Assembly: GCA_905221605.1 (NCBI GenBank)
Contig: CAJNDS010000602.1
Location: 250,001-314,000, forward strand
From: Symbiodinium natans
Lineage: Eukaryota; Sar; Dinophyceae; Suessiales; Symbiodiniaceae
Direction of reading: 5' to 3'
DNA: 64,000 nt
Part shown: positions 42,801 to 44,601 of the stretch, piece by piece
Layout of the letters: the number at the start of each line of letters is the position of its first letter
How positions within the stretch are numbered: position 1 is the first letter of the stretch
The notes under the pieces: model-generated
Databases searched by the model: none
The model's input: only the letters and a program-made list of their open reading frames with translations
What the model was told of the DNA's origin: nothing
Translations under genes and position numbers: made by a program

Positions 42801-44020
42801 CCTAAACGCTAAGCTCAACCCTAAACCCTAAACCCTAAACCCTAAACCCTAAACCCTAAACCCTAAACCCTAAACCCTAAACCCTAAACCCTAAACCCTA
42901 AATCCTAAACCCTAAACCCTAAACCCTAAACCGTCAACCCTACAAAGTCCTGAGGATGGCACCATCAACGATGTGGTTCGGGAGGCCGCGGGGGTCTCCG
43001 AGCCCCTGAAAGGTTCTGGAAAGAAGTACCCTAAACCCCAAACCCTGACCCCTGAACCCTGAACCCTAACCCCCACCCCTTCACACCCCCTAGGGGGTTT
43101 GGGGGGTTTAGGGTTTAGGGTTTAGCGTTTAGGGTATAGGGTTTAGGGTTTGTACCTGCTTCTCCCTTAAAGCGGCTTAGTCGACTTAAAACCCGAAGCC
43201 CGAAGCCCGAAAAGGTTTCGGACTCAGGGGGCGGGGCCTTCGGGCGAAAGGGGGTCATAGGACTCAAGGCATTTGCGGGGGTGTGGGGTTTAGGGTTGTG
43301 GAGGAGATTGTGGCATGTCTGAGACGTGGCTGAAGCTAGCATCTCAACGTCAAAGATGCAGCTGCTGATGAGCGAGCAAGTTGAGCAGATGTTTTTTGGG
43401 AGACCCAGCGCATACCAACAGCTTTACTGCTAGGACTGGGAGTAGGCACTTTTTTCCTTTTTTTAGGGTTGGGGTTTCCTTACCAAAAAGGGTACCCTTT
43501 TTATTCTAGGTTACTCCCGGGACTAGACTGTTTTAGAACGGCATGCTGCGGAAACTGAACAGCCTCTGCTGTGCTGTCACGGGCCAAGGAAGCAGCGTGC
43601 ATAGACTAGCTGCTCTCGACGGGCGTGGAATGCATTCTGCGCTCCCCACCCGGGGTTCTACACATCAAGTCCTCCTACACGGCCTGTGGTTGCCCAACGG
43701 AGAATGTCCCATGCTAGGCACGCTATGAGGCGCTCTTGCGGGATGTTGCGAGAGCTTAGTTGGTCCTAAACCCTAAACCCTAAACCCTAAGCCCTAAACC
43801 CTAAACCCTAAACCCTAAACCCTAAACCCTAAACCCTAAACCCTAGACCCTAGACCCTAAACCCTAAACCCTAAACCCTAAACCCTAAACGGGTTTAGGC
43901 TCCAGGGTTTTGGGTGTAGGGTCGGGACGTAGGGCTTCTCCAGAAGCGCCACAACCCTACGAAAAGTCGGAGGTGCGTCGCCTTCGAGAGATGAGCCCCC
44001 TGTGGGAGCTGGAGCTCGAG
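12769..44020 (+). CDS. nfs1: Cysteine desulfurase (NFS1/IscS family), multi-exon gene
   Basis: The PLP enzyme of this family removes sulfur from L-cysteine and passes the persulfide to iron-sulfur cluster scaffolds, in mitochondria for eukaryotic NFS1. About 25 small exons on the plus strand join in phase and follow the family order from end to end: [86 protein letters not shown], the PLP-lysine motif [40 protein letters not shown], the catalytic-cysteine loop [34 protein letters not shown] and [10 protein letters not shown]. No in-frame stop interrupts the joins. Donors are mostly GC, with some GT and GA; acceptors are AG, usually before G. The first exon gives an Arg-rich start ([12 protein letters not shown]) that could be part of a mitochondrial presequence, but upstream exons may exist. 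Unresolved points are the joins around exons 8-9, the start of exon 15 and the last few codons after exon 25. A 12.4-kb retrotransposon sits in intron 17. Confidence 0.93.
13389..13434 (+). CDS. nfs1: nfs1 exon 2
   Basis: It reads [15 protein letters not shown], matching the 'YxDMQATTP' start of the NFS1 core. It lies between GCCAG and a GC donor that runs straight into TTTAGGG. Confidence 0.82.
14150..14212. repeat. AT dinucleotide repeat
   Basis: (AT)n with GTATAC breaks inside nfs1 intron 2, following an AT-rich unique stretch (13,735-14,030). Similar shorter tracts at 5,569-5,606 and 8,385-8,463. Confidence 0.9.
14580..14617 (+). CDS. nfs1: nfs1 exon 3
   Basis: It reads [12 protein letters not shown] plus the first two bases of Met and has a GT donor. 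The match to the family's [13 protein letters not shown] is exact in the conserved positions. Confidence 0.9.
14996..15051 (+). CDS. nfs1: nfs1 exon 4
   Basis: It completes Met, then reads [18 protein letters not shown]. The FGNPHSRxHxYG motif is diagnostic of NFS1/IscS. AG|G acceptor and GT donor. Confidence 0.92.
15833..15861 (+). CDS. nfs1: nfs1 exon 5
   Basis: It reads (G)WDAEEATEK in phase, equivalent to GWEAExAVE in the family. The donor is GC, and a poly-G run follows at once. Confidence 0.82.
16146..16187 (+). CDS. nfs1: nfs1 exon 6
   Basis: It reads [14 protein letters not shown], the 'ARxQVAxLIGADPK' helix. AG|G acceptor, GC donor. Confidence 0.88.
16444..16472 (+). CDS. nfs1: nfs1 exon 7 (SGATE loop)
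   Basis: It reads [10 protein letters not shown] and ends two bases into Glu, so that the next exon gives E-SNN. The Thr of SGATE helps bind the PLP phosphate in this family. AG|G acceptor, GC donor. Confidence 0.93.
17150..17215. repeat. Variant array CCCCTAAG (8-mer)
   Basis: About eight CCCCTAAG units inside nfs1 intron 7. Confidence 0.9.
17359..17440 (+). CDS. nfs1: nfs1 exon 8
   Basis: It reads [19 protein letters not shown] then HIITTQTE. The downstream edge is ambiguous by a base or two (17,439-17,441) because no standard donor gives TEHK directly. Confidence 0.9.
18650..18748 (+). CDS. nfs1: nfs1 exon 9 region (boundaries unresolved)
   Basis: The left part reads (H)KATLEA, matching the HKxxLD segment after TE. 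The right part reads LRKLEGGAE and ends at a GT donor that joins in phase to SVTYLPV. The middle (about 18,667-18,713) makes the product too long for the family and may hold a very small intron. Confidence 0.6.
19112..19160 (+). CDS. nfs1: nfs1 exon 10
   Basis: It reads [16 protein letters not shown], equivalent to VTYLPVxKxGxxDLK. AG|G acceptor and GT donor. Confidence 0.92.
19490..19840. repeat. Telomere-like arrays at the 3' end of an nfs1 intron
   Basis: Two CCCTAAA arrays split by a 60-base unique piece; they end about 30 bases before exon 11. Confidence 0.95.
19872..19907 (+). CDS. nfs1: nfs1 exon 11
   Basis: It reads [12 protein letters not shown], which joins to VSVM at the exact family length. 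GC donor. Confidence 0.9.
19943..20042. repeat. Telomere-like array at the 5' end of an nfs1 intron
   Basis: TTTAGGG units starting about 35 bases after exon 11; the same intron ends with CCCTAAA at 20,518-20,600. Confidence 0.95.
20632..20712 (+). CDS. nfs1: nfs1 exon 12
   Basis: It reads [20 protein letters not shown] then QICQKKK. NNEIG is highly conserved in the PLP pocket. GC donor running into TTTCGGG/TTTAGGG repeats. Confidence 0.95.
20938..20976 (+). CDS. nfs1: nfs1 exon 13
   Basis: It reads [13 protein letters not shown]; the HTDAAQ Asp contacts the PLP ring nitrogen in the family. GC donor. Confidence 0.94.
21791..21820 (+). CDS. nfs1: nfs1 exon 14
   Basis: It reads [10 protein letters not shown], equivalent to the DVxxM segment. 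GC donor. Confidence 0.82.
22311..22388 (+). CDS. nfs1: nfs1 exon 15 (PLP lysine)
   Basis: It reads [20 protein letters not shown] then VRRKPR. The Lys of S-x-H-K forms the PLP aldimine in the family. The 5' edge is uncertain: AG at 22,308-22,309 leaves one extra base. Confidence 0.92.
22682..22717 (+). CDS. nfs1: nfs1 exon 16
   Basis: It reads [12 protein letters not shown] and needs a GA donor to give GGGQ-ERG across the intron. GA donors are a known dinoflagellate variant. Confidence 0.88.
23056..23155. repeat. Variant array CCCCTAAA (8-mer)
   Basis: About a dozen eight-base units near the 3' end of nfs1 intron 16. Confidence 0.92.
23284..23349 (+). CDS. nfs1: nfs1 exon 17
   Basis: It reads [20 protein letters not shown] then AE. 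RSGT is a conserved PLP-phosphate element. GC donor; the next intron carries the retrotransposon. Confidence 0.94.
23560..23960. repeat. Degenerate ATC/ATT-rich tract
   Basis: Trinucleotide-like low complexity (TTATCATCATG, TTGTTATCAT) that yields Ile-rich open frames; not judged coding. Confidence 0.7.
24191..24195. repeat. Target-site duplication, left
   Basis: ATTCT directly before the left LTR, matched by 36,605-36,609. Confidence 0.9.
24196..24338 (+). repeat. 5' long terminal repeat (143 bp)
   Basis: TG...CA ends; reads identical to 36,462-36,604. It contains TGGCTCAAG (24,264-24,272), equal to the last nine bases of the dinoflagellate spliced leader, and near its end a small inverted repeat (CTGAA / TTCAG) that runs into the primer-binding site. 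Confidence 0.96.
24339..24355 (+). other. Primer-binding site, anticodon-loop type
   Basis: GGTTATCAGCCGTAGAG begins directly after the LTR. Its complement ends ...GG-CUGAUAA-CC, which is shaped like a tRNA anticodon arm (GG/CC closing a seven-base loop with GAU at the anticodon). Drosophila copia is known to prime from the anticodon region of a cleaved initiator tRNA. The site differs from an initiator CAU loop at one base. The identity of the tRNA is inference. Confidence 0.6.
24365..27535 (+). CDS. Gag-protease polyprotein
   Basis: A 1,056-residue ORF whose ATG lies 26 bases after the LTR. Residues about 20-230 are Gln/Glu-rich and look coiled coil. A Pro/Ala linker follows, then a helical region (about 310-560) in the place of the Gag capsid. 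Two CCCH zinc fingers follow: C592-C600-C606-H610 and C646-C654-C660-H664, both C-x7-C-x5-C-x3-H. This is unlike the CCHC knuckle usual in copia Gag. A Cys/His cluster ([12 protein letters not shown]) precedes a retropepsin-like site, Asp913-Thr-Gly-Ser, after hydrophobic LDIIA. The pol frame is -1 to this one and open from 27,490, overlapping by 46 bases, so a frameshifted Gag-Pol is possible. Three of the 22-nt hairpins lie inside and a fourth starts on the last base of the stop codon. Confidence 0.93.
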   Translation: MALQLQDGTIDPNAQHDQTATTNYQQFNQYRVQQQLIIVQQNEDAERVRIEAERRHAEILDMATRQARAEMGELEQHADAQHRARIEVISDRMDFVVRELQQQLLETKAALRGRTAELDQAAQDAHTLRMHNLELEARGNMVLESETRLRTHLEQSEFSLANLRVVYDQNRETQLEFLGNEFREQMQYEENMFTYAMHEEESACDVLIQELAESNQRLMVELDEAKATATASSSLPKGGAEHQQAVPMASAPPPGLNTAEASPPQGGAACGNAHVTHADLPNPLQIPESMKGLFERRPQRFNLGASTPVSQAPNEVHEAIAKALKDFATKDETKPKTKEAETVKLPDFPSAETYRSWKTAVREAVRAASDHPDEAFAWIQQVYAKGASLDSLNDVGKFLTLDTKILAALSRVAKGELARQILNYKETEATCGRAVRGRQVLLMFEAYFKTNEEVGSLYSVEDLLKVALINDDLATFVHNWDSVIAGLSHPPDETTLRDIFLRELRKSHRLKYDLDIYDRAREGTPEHTYKFLMESIKNLLTRERIRKNRDKIAKAHGAKYGAPAPPTPAKPSAPAPSERRQPSRGRQGRQVCMLFQKGKCKFGERCKYEHTKDPKASSRERSPNRPKSGSREREKSNSKDTSNIPCVFYAKGTCRNGDKCKFLHKDKSASPSVPAKAKARAPSPAKRRPSRKKRTEAKAAACCVYALAARKGEPDGRHADTWRLDEKSLTLSREHVVLRNNYFIPQSCPVPAWRIKSVASITMKLKTGEERTLQYNWKTCDKQAPLPNWTGVTSFKLKPKDMSVCFERHPEIHPVESVGDGWKFVPHKRKCVARFKTNADCPMSDPGDLQCAVINAQNLEASVYSELHGEKTKCKHRCCKPDFACRHCAAGNVMSGTAAPARKELQSLDIIADTGSEEDLISSSDLRKCFEGVGRKVDATPVNLHTANGIVEASSRTEVEVPSMNGSLEFVELPDTPPVCSVGKKCMQQGYGFYWPPGQVPYFVKPDGQKLTCTLRGNVPVFSSIGNDSGHPAAVAHRDEGERMAPTCSLQQDFHA
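25064..25085 (+). repeat. GNRA hairpin motif, copy 1
   Basis: AGCC TGCC GAAA GGTG GTGCCG. Two G-U pairs in the stem; gag reading frame with AGC as a codon. Confidence 0.7.
25148..25169 (+). repeat. GNRA hairpin motif, copy 2
   Basis: AGCC CCCC GCAA GGGG GTGCCG. The loop is GCAA, still GNRA. Confidence 0.8.
26485..26506 (+). repeat. GNRA hairpin motif, copy 3
   Basis: AGCC GCCC GAAA GGGT GAGCCG, in gag after the zinc fingers and before the protease. Confidence 0.85.
27535..27556 (+). repeat. GNRA hairpin motif, copy 4, at the gag stop
   Basis: AGCT GCCC GAAA GGGC ATGCCG. It starts on the last base of the gag TAA, in the spacer before pol and just after the 46-base overlap of the two frames. 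Confidence 0.85.
27676..34854 (+). CDS. Pol polyprotein with 2OG-oxygenase-, SGNH- and Tpt1-like extension
   Basis: A 2,392-residue ORF. Integrase: H119-H123-C130-C133 zinc site, then D164, D226 and E257. Reverse transcriptase: D722 and YVDD 811-814. RNase H: D1148, E1192 or E1194, D1282 and VADVFTK at 1332-1338. Beyond this lie three regions not normal for copia. (a) HxD at 1493/1495, GGELWVE at 1514-1520, H1557 and R1566, the 2OG-Fe(II) dioxygenase pattern. (b) TDS with Ser1784, SGNE with Asn1861, and DDFH with Asp1962/His1965, an SGNH-hydrolase pattern. (c) LLLRGH near 2224, RAVTGHS 2298-2304, YHRT 2334-2337 and RAH from 2360, the Tpt1/KptA RNA 2'-phosphotransferase pattern. The last 15 or so residues are out of frame because of a 14-bp tandem duplication. 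The first ATG is used here; the frame is open back to 27,490. Confidence 0.92.
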   Translation: MKKEQLLKAGWVTVNGDPHVKVAHNPKTFRTPAPRYPKYRIRSTWGYKDGEWNQLENKVNMDELDAVYGKVPEGTDMTITVFTMPDGGEDVPDSDVEAHIPKSKKDEASLRAEAESVQHLLSHRPKNPFCPVCQRAKMYAPHARRKGGSSTVHSKGFGDHITIDHIITKDAKDYGFEGQTVAHVVKDVFTKFRYVYPADNKSGEQCYEDLLHFFEVDDNVKVVYSDNAHEFDYAVKQLQARHNTSREYVDQNKAVIEREIRTILEGTRANLVQSGLPDQFWPLASQHHAISLNVSKRLDNGLVPWNQRFGSDFQGVLVPFGAKILYWADPKQKQPKRSKFAGTGIEGIFLGYHIQPGFVFKEEYLVAPLQGINEAIENDAFRTFRAKRLELLEGKFQFPLLQDPEALGNQKPPELDDQHHNAVEERNPHQEEEEDFEGGVGPLDEGDRPLGGSARDDIVYPARYDPLDDVPFSVRERLAPATPSFKTKDGIGIPYGYRWDGERLIKQKGLSSLPGVQAKVWSKLTVEEKHKALAEHQASKQAKVDEDYNQAIKHVPAMPVLYGKPEDHRKKMCSLYESKLLEIAQDMYAVVAKILSAKEIESSPEAQAALDKEWKKLVDKGCWVEKRVREYDSVAAEARKTNEKVHFGKIFEIGTLKGSELKENDPNRRYKGRSVFQGNKVLDENSDHALFAEMSSSPASMEAGKILDVFGSQPGFSIQQADARQAYTQALFTGVETWVRLPRNRWPKGWRSMKDPVVPLKLALYGHPDSGGIWERHCETELKKVGFEPVLTDIWKSVFYNADLELLMVIYVDDFKLAGPTKNIQKGWESIATVIDMDPAEVIGRYFGCQHIEEKNVTLSKEHHPFHYVFEPENETAAPAKIAEDRWDVIPEVMLAVRHHSYPRKRLYMPTEEDVQMFPTIGPQRYTFQAADGVTEEHQDNMNIARDKCFKQWWTGTTYFDLAARGPEEFGLAVAAARKGKSVRNKAEAKKEVKQNKFVTLSRDQEDKPGSMTKPVTRITYDMKDFLHSCVDRYCELAKVDRSSLKPVSTPFHELRTATPIVNETEKTGRLQPIASKVLMKILFAARMARWDLLRATQSLASRVTKWSPDCDLALHRLVSYINSSIDLTMSGFIGDSIHDCRLWLFSDADFAGEYDSKSTTGCALFLVGPNTYYPINAFSKKQTSITMSSTESEVVSANQGVRAQGLPSLSLWYFLWRGKADREVGPRAEMKTTNNSVVARIDPELDEIRYGTTRPDGMSIADINGLHVQLPKCFQIRHLEDNQATITLLLSGRAGVLRHTDRTQKVSFGWLRQQYEEGHFRLLNVDTSEQVADVFTKPFTERTKWIHALKLIAHTYKSVDPQAGRNSVSKSVPAAPKSVCITTEQLEHVAKLLRRADRYDFEDFEQVAEMMYDNLRMSSSRLRSVVRSGTELAPKYFVFGLWTHGGCFGLTKRTGQMSQLCRYINGFIRKHAPKHFTWTSFVINFMGRAGVHSDKFNLRGSQNWSFGFGPYQGGELWVEDPDQRMDAFTDKDGKTWFGRNLQTCRKPVLLNPHLRHAVQPFTGNRHSLIAYSSGGWTKLGDDDKQLLQDTDFRTPRAQLKHACVCSCASPHDEGGKSPKTTPETVASVLRASIGNAQTYTTCTSASVEPAVPTLSVLAGSLQVVSSIEALGTMSRLVAHGAGYSCDTGMEGRPLALQAHLNMLVNAGLSVEYLQLQAGKEYDALLKSYEVFPPQTIASLSLNDPEIPTPNLLKLARISNEGLSKLQPTERLRRSRFLLVVTDSVTSLGRQNSKGQWKFSIPEEEIFMAALTLRYTSDKLHMCWGKTLSWLTWQVQEEIQAIRAKYGSECEIDVIVWWSGNEVAGRRGCIPTRLAPGAAYSTSQTSAEDVARKVRRCADALATLAGEPHIGFVRIVGNVDHETYNLHPAYNEFISKMFDEFTSRGLQVQNATSQAMKLSYYDDFHLWDTPENRKQIQDYIYTTALLGDLEREASRYADVLDRLGDLFPYVEVEGGYRMDSAAGREALRLYKEVVESGRKDLKVHKIKAPVPVKISKEDTWWEVPDANTAHEPVAAPAQQDKTIARSEVEYPVVSDVSEIDEVKGEVVQAESEKAEYLPLNEVVLADDGDYRPPLASDGRATSAATRKGKSSGQSEDVYAREMYQDASKTHGGEESLEQDLPMTGYWYNGELHDLEPLPSADLRKYEQRVNFRHGDLKLLSLLLRGHQNDWYGLDFDIAMWTDVDKLLDRFNEATRRKWGVRQLLQVTAQDKKRRFEILGIRHEISSSLNLSLFPVRIRAVTGHSEKVMRIESDEFLARRFLTDENLDVAPQVVYHRTDAKSVELILKSGIKVAGGRKGGRAHAYFSPTTLKDEKYTSGSTLLDSGLSRSRLR
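28890..28911 (+). repeat. GNRA hairpin motif, copy 5
   Basis: AGCT CTGG GAAA CCAG AAGCCG, between integrase and reverse transcriptase. The stem is wholly different from the common CCC/GGG yet pairs fully. Confidence 0.85.
29739..29760 (+). repeat. Hairpin motif, divergent copy (loop TCGC)
   Basis: TGCT CTCT TCGC AGAG ATGTCG. Stem and flank fit, the loop does not; it lies in conserved RT sequence, so it could be chance. Confidence 0.4.
30600..30621 (+). repeat. GNRA hairpin motif, copy 6
   Basis: AGCT GCCC GAAA GGGT AAGTCG, between the RT core and the region leading to RNase H. Confidence 0.85.
31764..31785 (+). repeat. GNRA hairpin motif, copy 7
   Basis: AGCC GGAA GAAA TTCC GTGTCG, between RNase H and the 2OG-like domain. 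All four stem pairs differ from the CCC/GGG type and all pair. Confidence 0.87.
31960..32460 (+). other. 2OG-Fe(II) oxygenase-like domain in pol
   Basis: Residues about 1430-1595 of pol. Seen: HSD (1493-1495), GGELWVE (1514-1520), then H1557-AVQPFTGNR1566-HSLIAYS. The spacing HxD...H-x8-R is that of double-stranded beta-helix dioxygenases that use Fe(II) and 2-oxoglutarate. Oxygenases of the TET/JBP group are known from some fungal transposons; whether this domain acts on DNA, RNA or protein cannot be told. Confidence 0.6.
32975..32996 (+). repeat. GNRA hairpin motif, copy 8
   Basis: AGCC AACC GAAA GGTT GCGCCG, in the SGNH-like region but in a different reading frame from most other pol copies. 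Confidence 0.8.
33378..33399 (+). repeat. Hairpin motif, divergent copy (loop TAGC)
   Basis: AGCC ACCC TAGC GGGT GAGCCG. All positions fit except the loop. Confidence 0.55.
34104..34125 (+). repeat. GNRA hairpin motif, copy 9
   Basis: AGCT ACCC GAAA GGGT AAGTCG, in the linker between the SGNH-like and Tpt1-like regions. Confidence 0.85.
34210..34990 (+). other. Tpt1/KptA-like RNA 2'-phosphotransferase domain, split by frameshift
   Basis: Tpt1/KptA enzymes move a 2'-phosphate from RNA to NAD+. Seen in order: a helix ending LLLRGH (canonical LLRH, here with an inserted Gly), [26 protein letters not shown] (canonical RAxQGHS), VVYHRT (canonical YHGT), GGRAHAYFS (canonical RxHVHLS). After the frame break, [13 protein letters not shown] and STRGILT correspond to the usual IDxxxAxxDGxxFYxSxNGVxLT end. 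The match runs through the whole domain, so this is the firmest of the three extra domains. Catalysis may be changed by the Gly before His and by the frameshift. Confidence 0.82.
34795..34822 (+). repeat. 14-bp tandem duplication causing the pol frameshift
   Basis: AAGTACACTTCTGG occurs at 34,795-34,808 and again at 34,809-34,822 with no difference. Fourteen is not a multiple of three, so one copy too many moves the frame; the ORF from 34,851 is the phase that a single copy would continue into. Confidence 0.9.
34851..36314 (+). CDS. Third ORF: Tpt1 C-terminus, zinc ribbon and unknown region
   Basis: An open frame of 487 codons beginning at a GTG that is probably not a start: its first 30 or so residues complete the Tpt1-like fold of pol, so the natural product is likely one long polyprotein. 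An acidic linker follows (about residues 110-145), then a zinc ribbon C149-C152...C163-C166. Next comes a helical, charged region of unknown family (about 175-430) and a Trp/Arg/Ser-rich tail with repeated WRE. Hairpins lie in the linker at 35,012 and inside the unknown region at 35,759. The stop is at 36,312-36,314. Confidence 0.8.
   Translation: MNLHEALRDGLVFFENSTRGILTRAVVGPQYILSCVDTNTNKVIYARAGEAQPAATREGEPDTVEQASSSSTVKALASRAVPEDQPKRVKGTVGAFIEAKKARIEAAALESIEEQEEESVDDQTQPAQEVSDTEEAESDSEAPYGSYPCSACQRIVLLGQRFCMTCGENQFPESNKASRQYSSFQQNRRTTLLKLTYNARNDDLLGHLRGIAEKFSKQRGSVSLDALIIRDAKDKFQRARKLKFDSIADRLERDATFFLQMMRNGITVQDACRMDLLVKAVLPDPGRTEEQRLLQAGSNYLSGASRKGMPGKLVYYGDAPMDGLKSAGLIDQFSENPIGMAYGGAFIGFSFYADIATRLSGARTIYSFNGIVEIKHETPEGMIAELQMLAAECIHSAEEQERITAYHAAKNRETAQQRTEAATTTRPSTQSASSRDTAVREAPWHQGQEQWWSDREWREWREWREPASQGWGSSRWSSQRGSQWWSR
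35012..35033 (+). repeat. GNRA hairpin motif, copy 10
   Basis: AGCC ACCC GAGA GGGT GAGCCG. GAGA loop; just after the Tpt1-like domain. Confidence 0.85.
35759..35780 (+). repeat. GNRA hairpin motif, copy 11
   Basis: AGCT TCCC GAAA GGGA ATGCCG. The fourth pair is T-A. Confidence 0.85.
36395..36416 (+). repeat. GNRA hairpin motif, copy 12, in the 3' untranslated region
   Basis: GGCC ACCC GAAA GGGT GTGTCG, noncoding, 46 bases before the 3' LTR. Confidence 0.82.
36451..36461 (+). other. Polypurine tract
   Basis: GGTGAGGGGGG lies immediately before the 3' LTR, where plus-strand DNA synthesis is primed in LTR elements. It has one T. Confidence 0.75.
36462..36604 (+). repeat. 3' long terminal repeat (143 bp)
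   Basis: No difference from the 5' LTR was seen on reading. It ends one base before the right target duplication. Confidence 0.96.
36605..36609. repeat. Target-site duplication, right
   Basis: ATTCT directly after the right LTR, identical to 24,191-24,195. Confidence 0.9.
36671..36717 (+). CDS. nfs1: nfs1 exon 18
   Basis: It resumes the gene just after the retrotransposon: [15 protein letters not shown] plus two bases of Leu. It corresponds to the 'xxxEMExDHKRxSKL' helix and joins in phase with exon 17. GC donor. Confidence 0.88.
37117..37188 (+). CDS. nfs1: nfs1 exon 19
   Basis: It reads [20 protein letters not shown] then PSQ, plus two bases of Arg. LPxxxLNG is the family signature here. 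GC donor. Confidence 0.88.
37396..37452 (+). CDS. nfs1: nfs1 exon 20
   Basis: It reads [18 protein letters not shown] plus two bases of Met. The match to [20 protein letters not shown] is nearly complete. It requires a GA donor. Confidence 0.94.
37508..37680. repeat. Interstitial telomere-like array (CCCTAAA)
   Basis: Inside nfs1 intron 20; a second array of the same sense is at 38,014-38,172. Confidence 0.95.
37694..38007. repeat. 143-bp direct duplication in nfs1 intron 20
   Basis: Copies at 37,694-37,836 and 37,865-38,007 run from CGCACGCTTCTTAGC to GATCTTGTGGGATGGC with scattered differences. Not related to the LTR in spite of the equal length. Confidence 0.85.
38345..40090. other. AT-rich island in nfs1 intron 20
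   Basis: About 1.7 kb without telomere-like units and visibly richer in A and T than its surroundings. Short plus-strand frames rich in Lys/Asn occur, the best at 39,791-40,045. It looks like a decayed insertion of foreign or transposon DNA; no ends were found. Confidence 0.6.
39791..40045 (+). pseudogene. Zinc-finger ORF fragment in the AT-rich island
   Basis: Eighty-four codons starting [15 protein letters not shown]4-x2-C7-x11-H19-x5-H25 resembles a U1-type C2H2 finger, and [12 protein letters not shown] follows later. The frame upstream is broken, so this is likely a remnant. The family is not certain. Confidence 0.35.
40209..40271 (+). CDS. nfs1: nfs1 exon 21 (catalytic cysteine)
   Basis: It reads [20 protein letters not shown] plus two bases of Pro. 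The Cys of GSACTS is the persulfide-forming residue of the family. GC donor. Confidence 0.96.
40482..40550. repeat. Variant array CCCCTAA (7-mer)
   Basis: About nine CCCCTAA units before a CCCTAAA array, in nfs1 intron 21. Confidence 0.9.
40686..40733 (+). CDS. nfs1: nfs1 exon 22
   Basis: It reads [15 protein letters not shown] plus two bases of Thr. AG|G acceptor, GC donor. Confidence 0.94.
41314..41359 (+). CDS. nfs1: nfs1 exon 23
   Basis: It reads [15 protein letters not shown], the '[15 protein letters not shown]' signature. GC donor. Confidence 0.95.
41502..41615. mobile_element. MITE-like element with 4-bp target duplication and empty site
   Basis: 114 bp with imperfect terminal inverted repeats (CTAGGATGCCCAATA / CTAGGCTGCCCAGTA) flanked by GTGA on both sides. 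The neighbouring duplicate of the host segment at 41,931-42,060 has a single GTGA and no insert, giving an empty site. An internal GGGTACCCTTTTT is shared with the element at 43,430. Confidence 0.82.
41752..41935. repeat. Interstitial telomere-like array (TTTAGGG)
   Basis: In nfs1 intron 23, between the two copies of a duplicated segment; it grades from TTTAGGG to CTTAGGG and TTTGGGG. Confidence 0.95.
42955..42987 (+). CDS. nfs1: nfs1 exon 24
   Basis: It reads [11 protein letters not shown]. It bridges TEAEV to VRRLREM at the right length, but the sequence itself is only moderately conserved. AG|G acceptor, GC donor. Confidence 0.7.
43430..43526. mobile_element. MITE-like element, same family
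   Basis: 97 bp, ends CTAGGACTGGGAGTA and CTAGTCCCGGGAGTA (as inverted repeats), flanked by ACTG on both sides. It shares GGTTACT near one end and AAAGGGTACCCTTTTT inside. Probable relatives lie near 17,740-17,845, 57,408-57,517 and 61,360-61,437. Confidence 0.72.
43973..44020 (+). CDS. nfs1: nfs1 exon 25 (last recognised)
   Basis: It reads [13 protein letters not shown] with a possible extension ELE before GTCGGG; an alternative GA donor lies after 44,011. The usual tail (roughly ten residues after PLWE) was not found, so a further small exon is likely downstream. Confidence 0.85.
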
Positions 44021-44550
44021 GTCGGGAATTTTTGTTTGTTGTTTCGGGTTTCGGGTTTAGGGGTTAGGGGGTTAGGGGGTTTAGTGTTTAGGGTTTAGGG
44101 CTGTTTTTGGGGGAGGGGTTCTTCAGGGTTCAATGCGGGTTAGGGCTTCGTTGTGGTGAAGGGTCTGCAGGGTGGCCACTGCTGATGCATAAGATTTTGG
44201 GCAAGGGGTTGATTATTGTTTTTGTTTGGATTTTGATTTTGACTTGTATTATGGTTATGACGATTACGGGATGATGATTGCGAGTATGATGGATGATGAG
44301 TATACGTAGTCGTGCCCCCCCAACCACCCCAACAAAGAACCCCAAAGCCCTCCCTAGAAACCCCTGGGTCACTTAACCCCCCCCCCCCCCAAGAAAAAAA
44401 ACAAACAACAATACTCTCGGAAACCTCCTTCAAAACCCCTCCCCCTAAACCTTAAACCCTAAGCCTTAAACCCTAGACCCTATACCCTATACCCTAAACC
44501 CTAAACTCCAAAACCCTAAACCCTAAGCCCATAAAACCGACTAGTGCAAG

Positions 44551-44601
44551 GCCTTGAAAACCGGCGGCCAGAAGCAGGCCGTGACGTGGTGCAAGCCCCA
44601 G
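44551..44601 (+). CDS. Candidate exon, unidentified gene
   Basis: Seventeen codons between GCAAG and a GTGCTG donor, ALKTGGQKQAVTWCKPQ. It lies after the last recognised nfs1 exon and does not look like the nfs1 tail. Confidence 0.4.
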
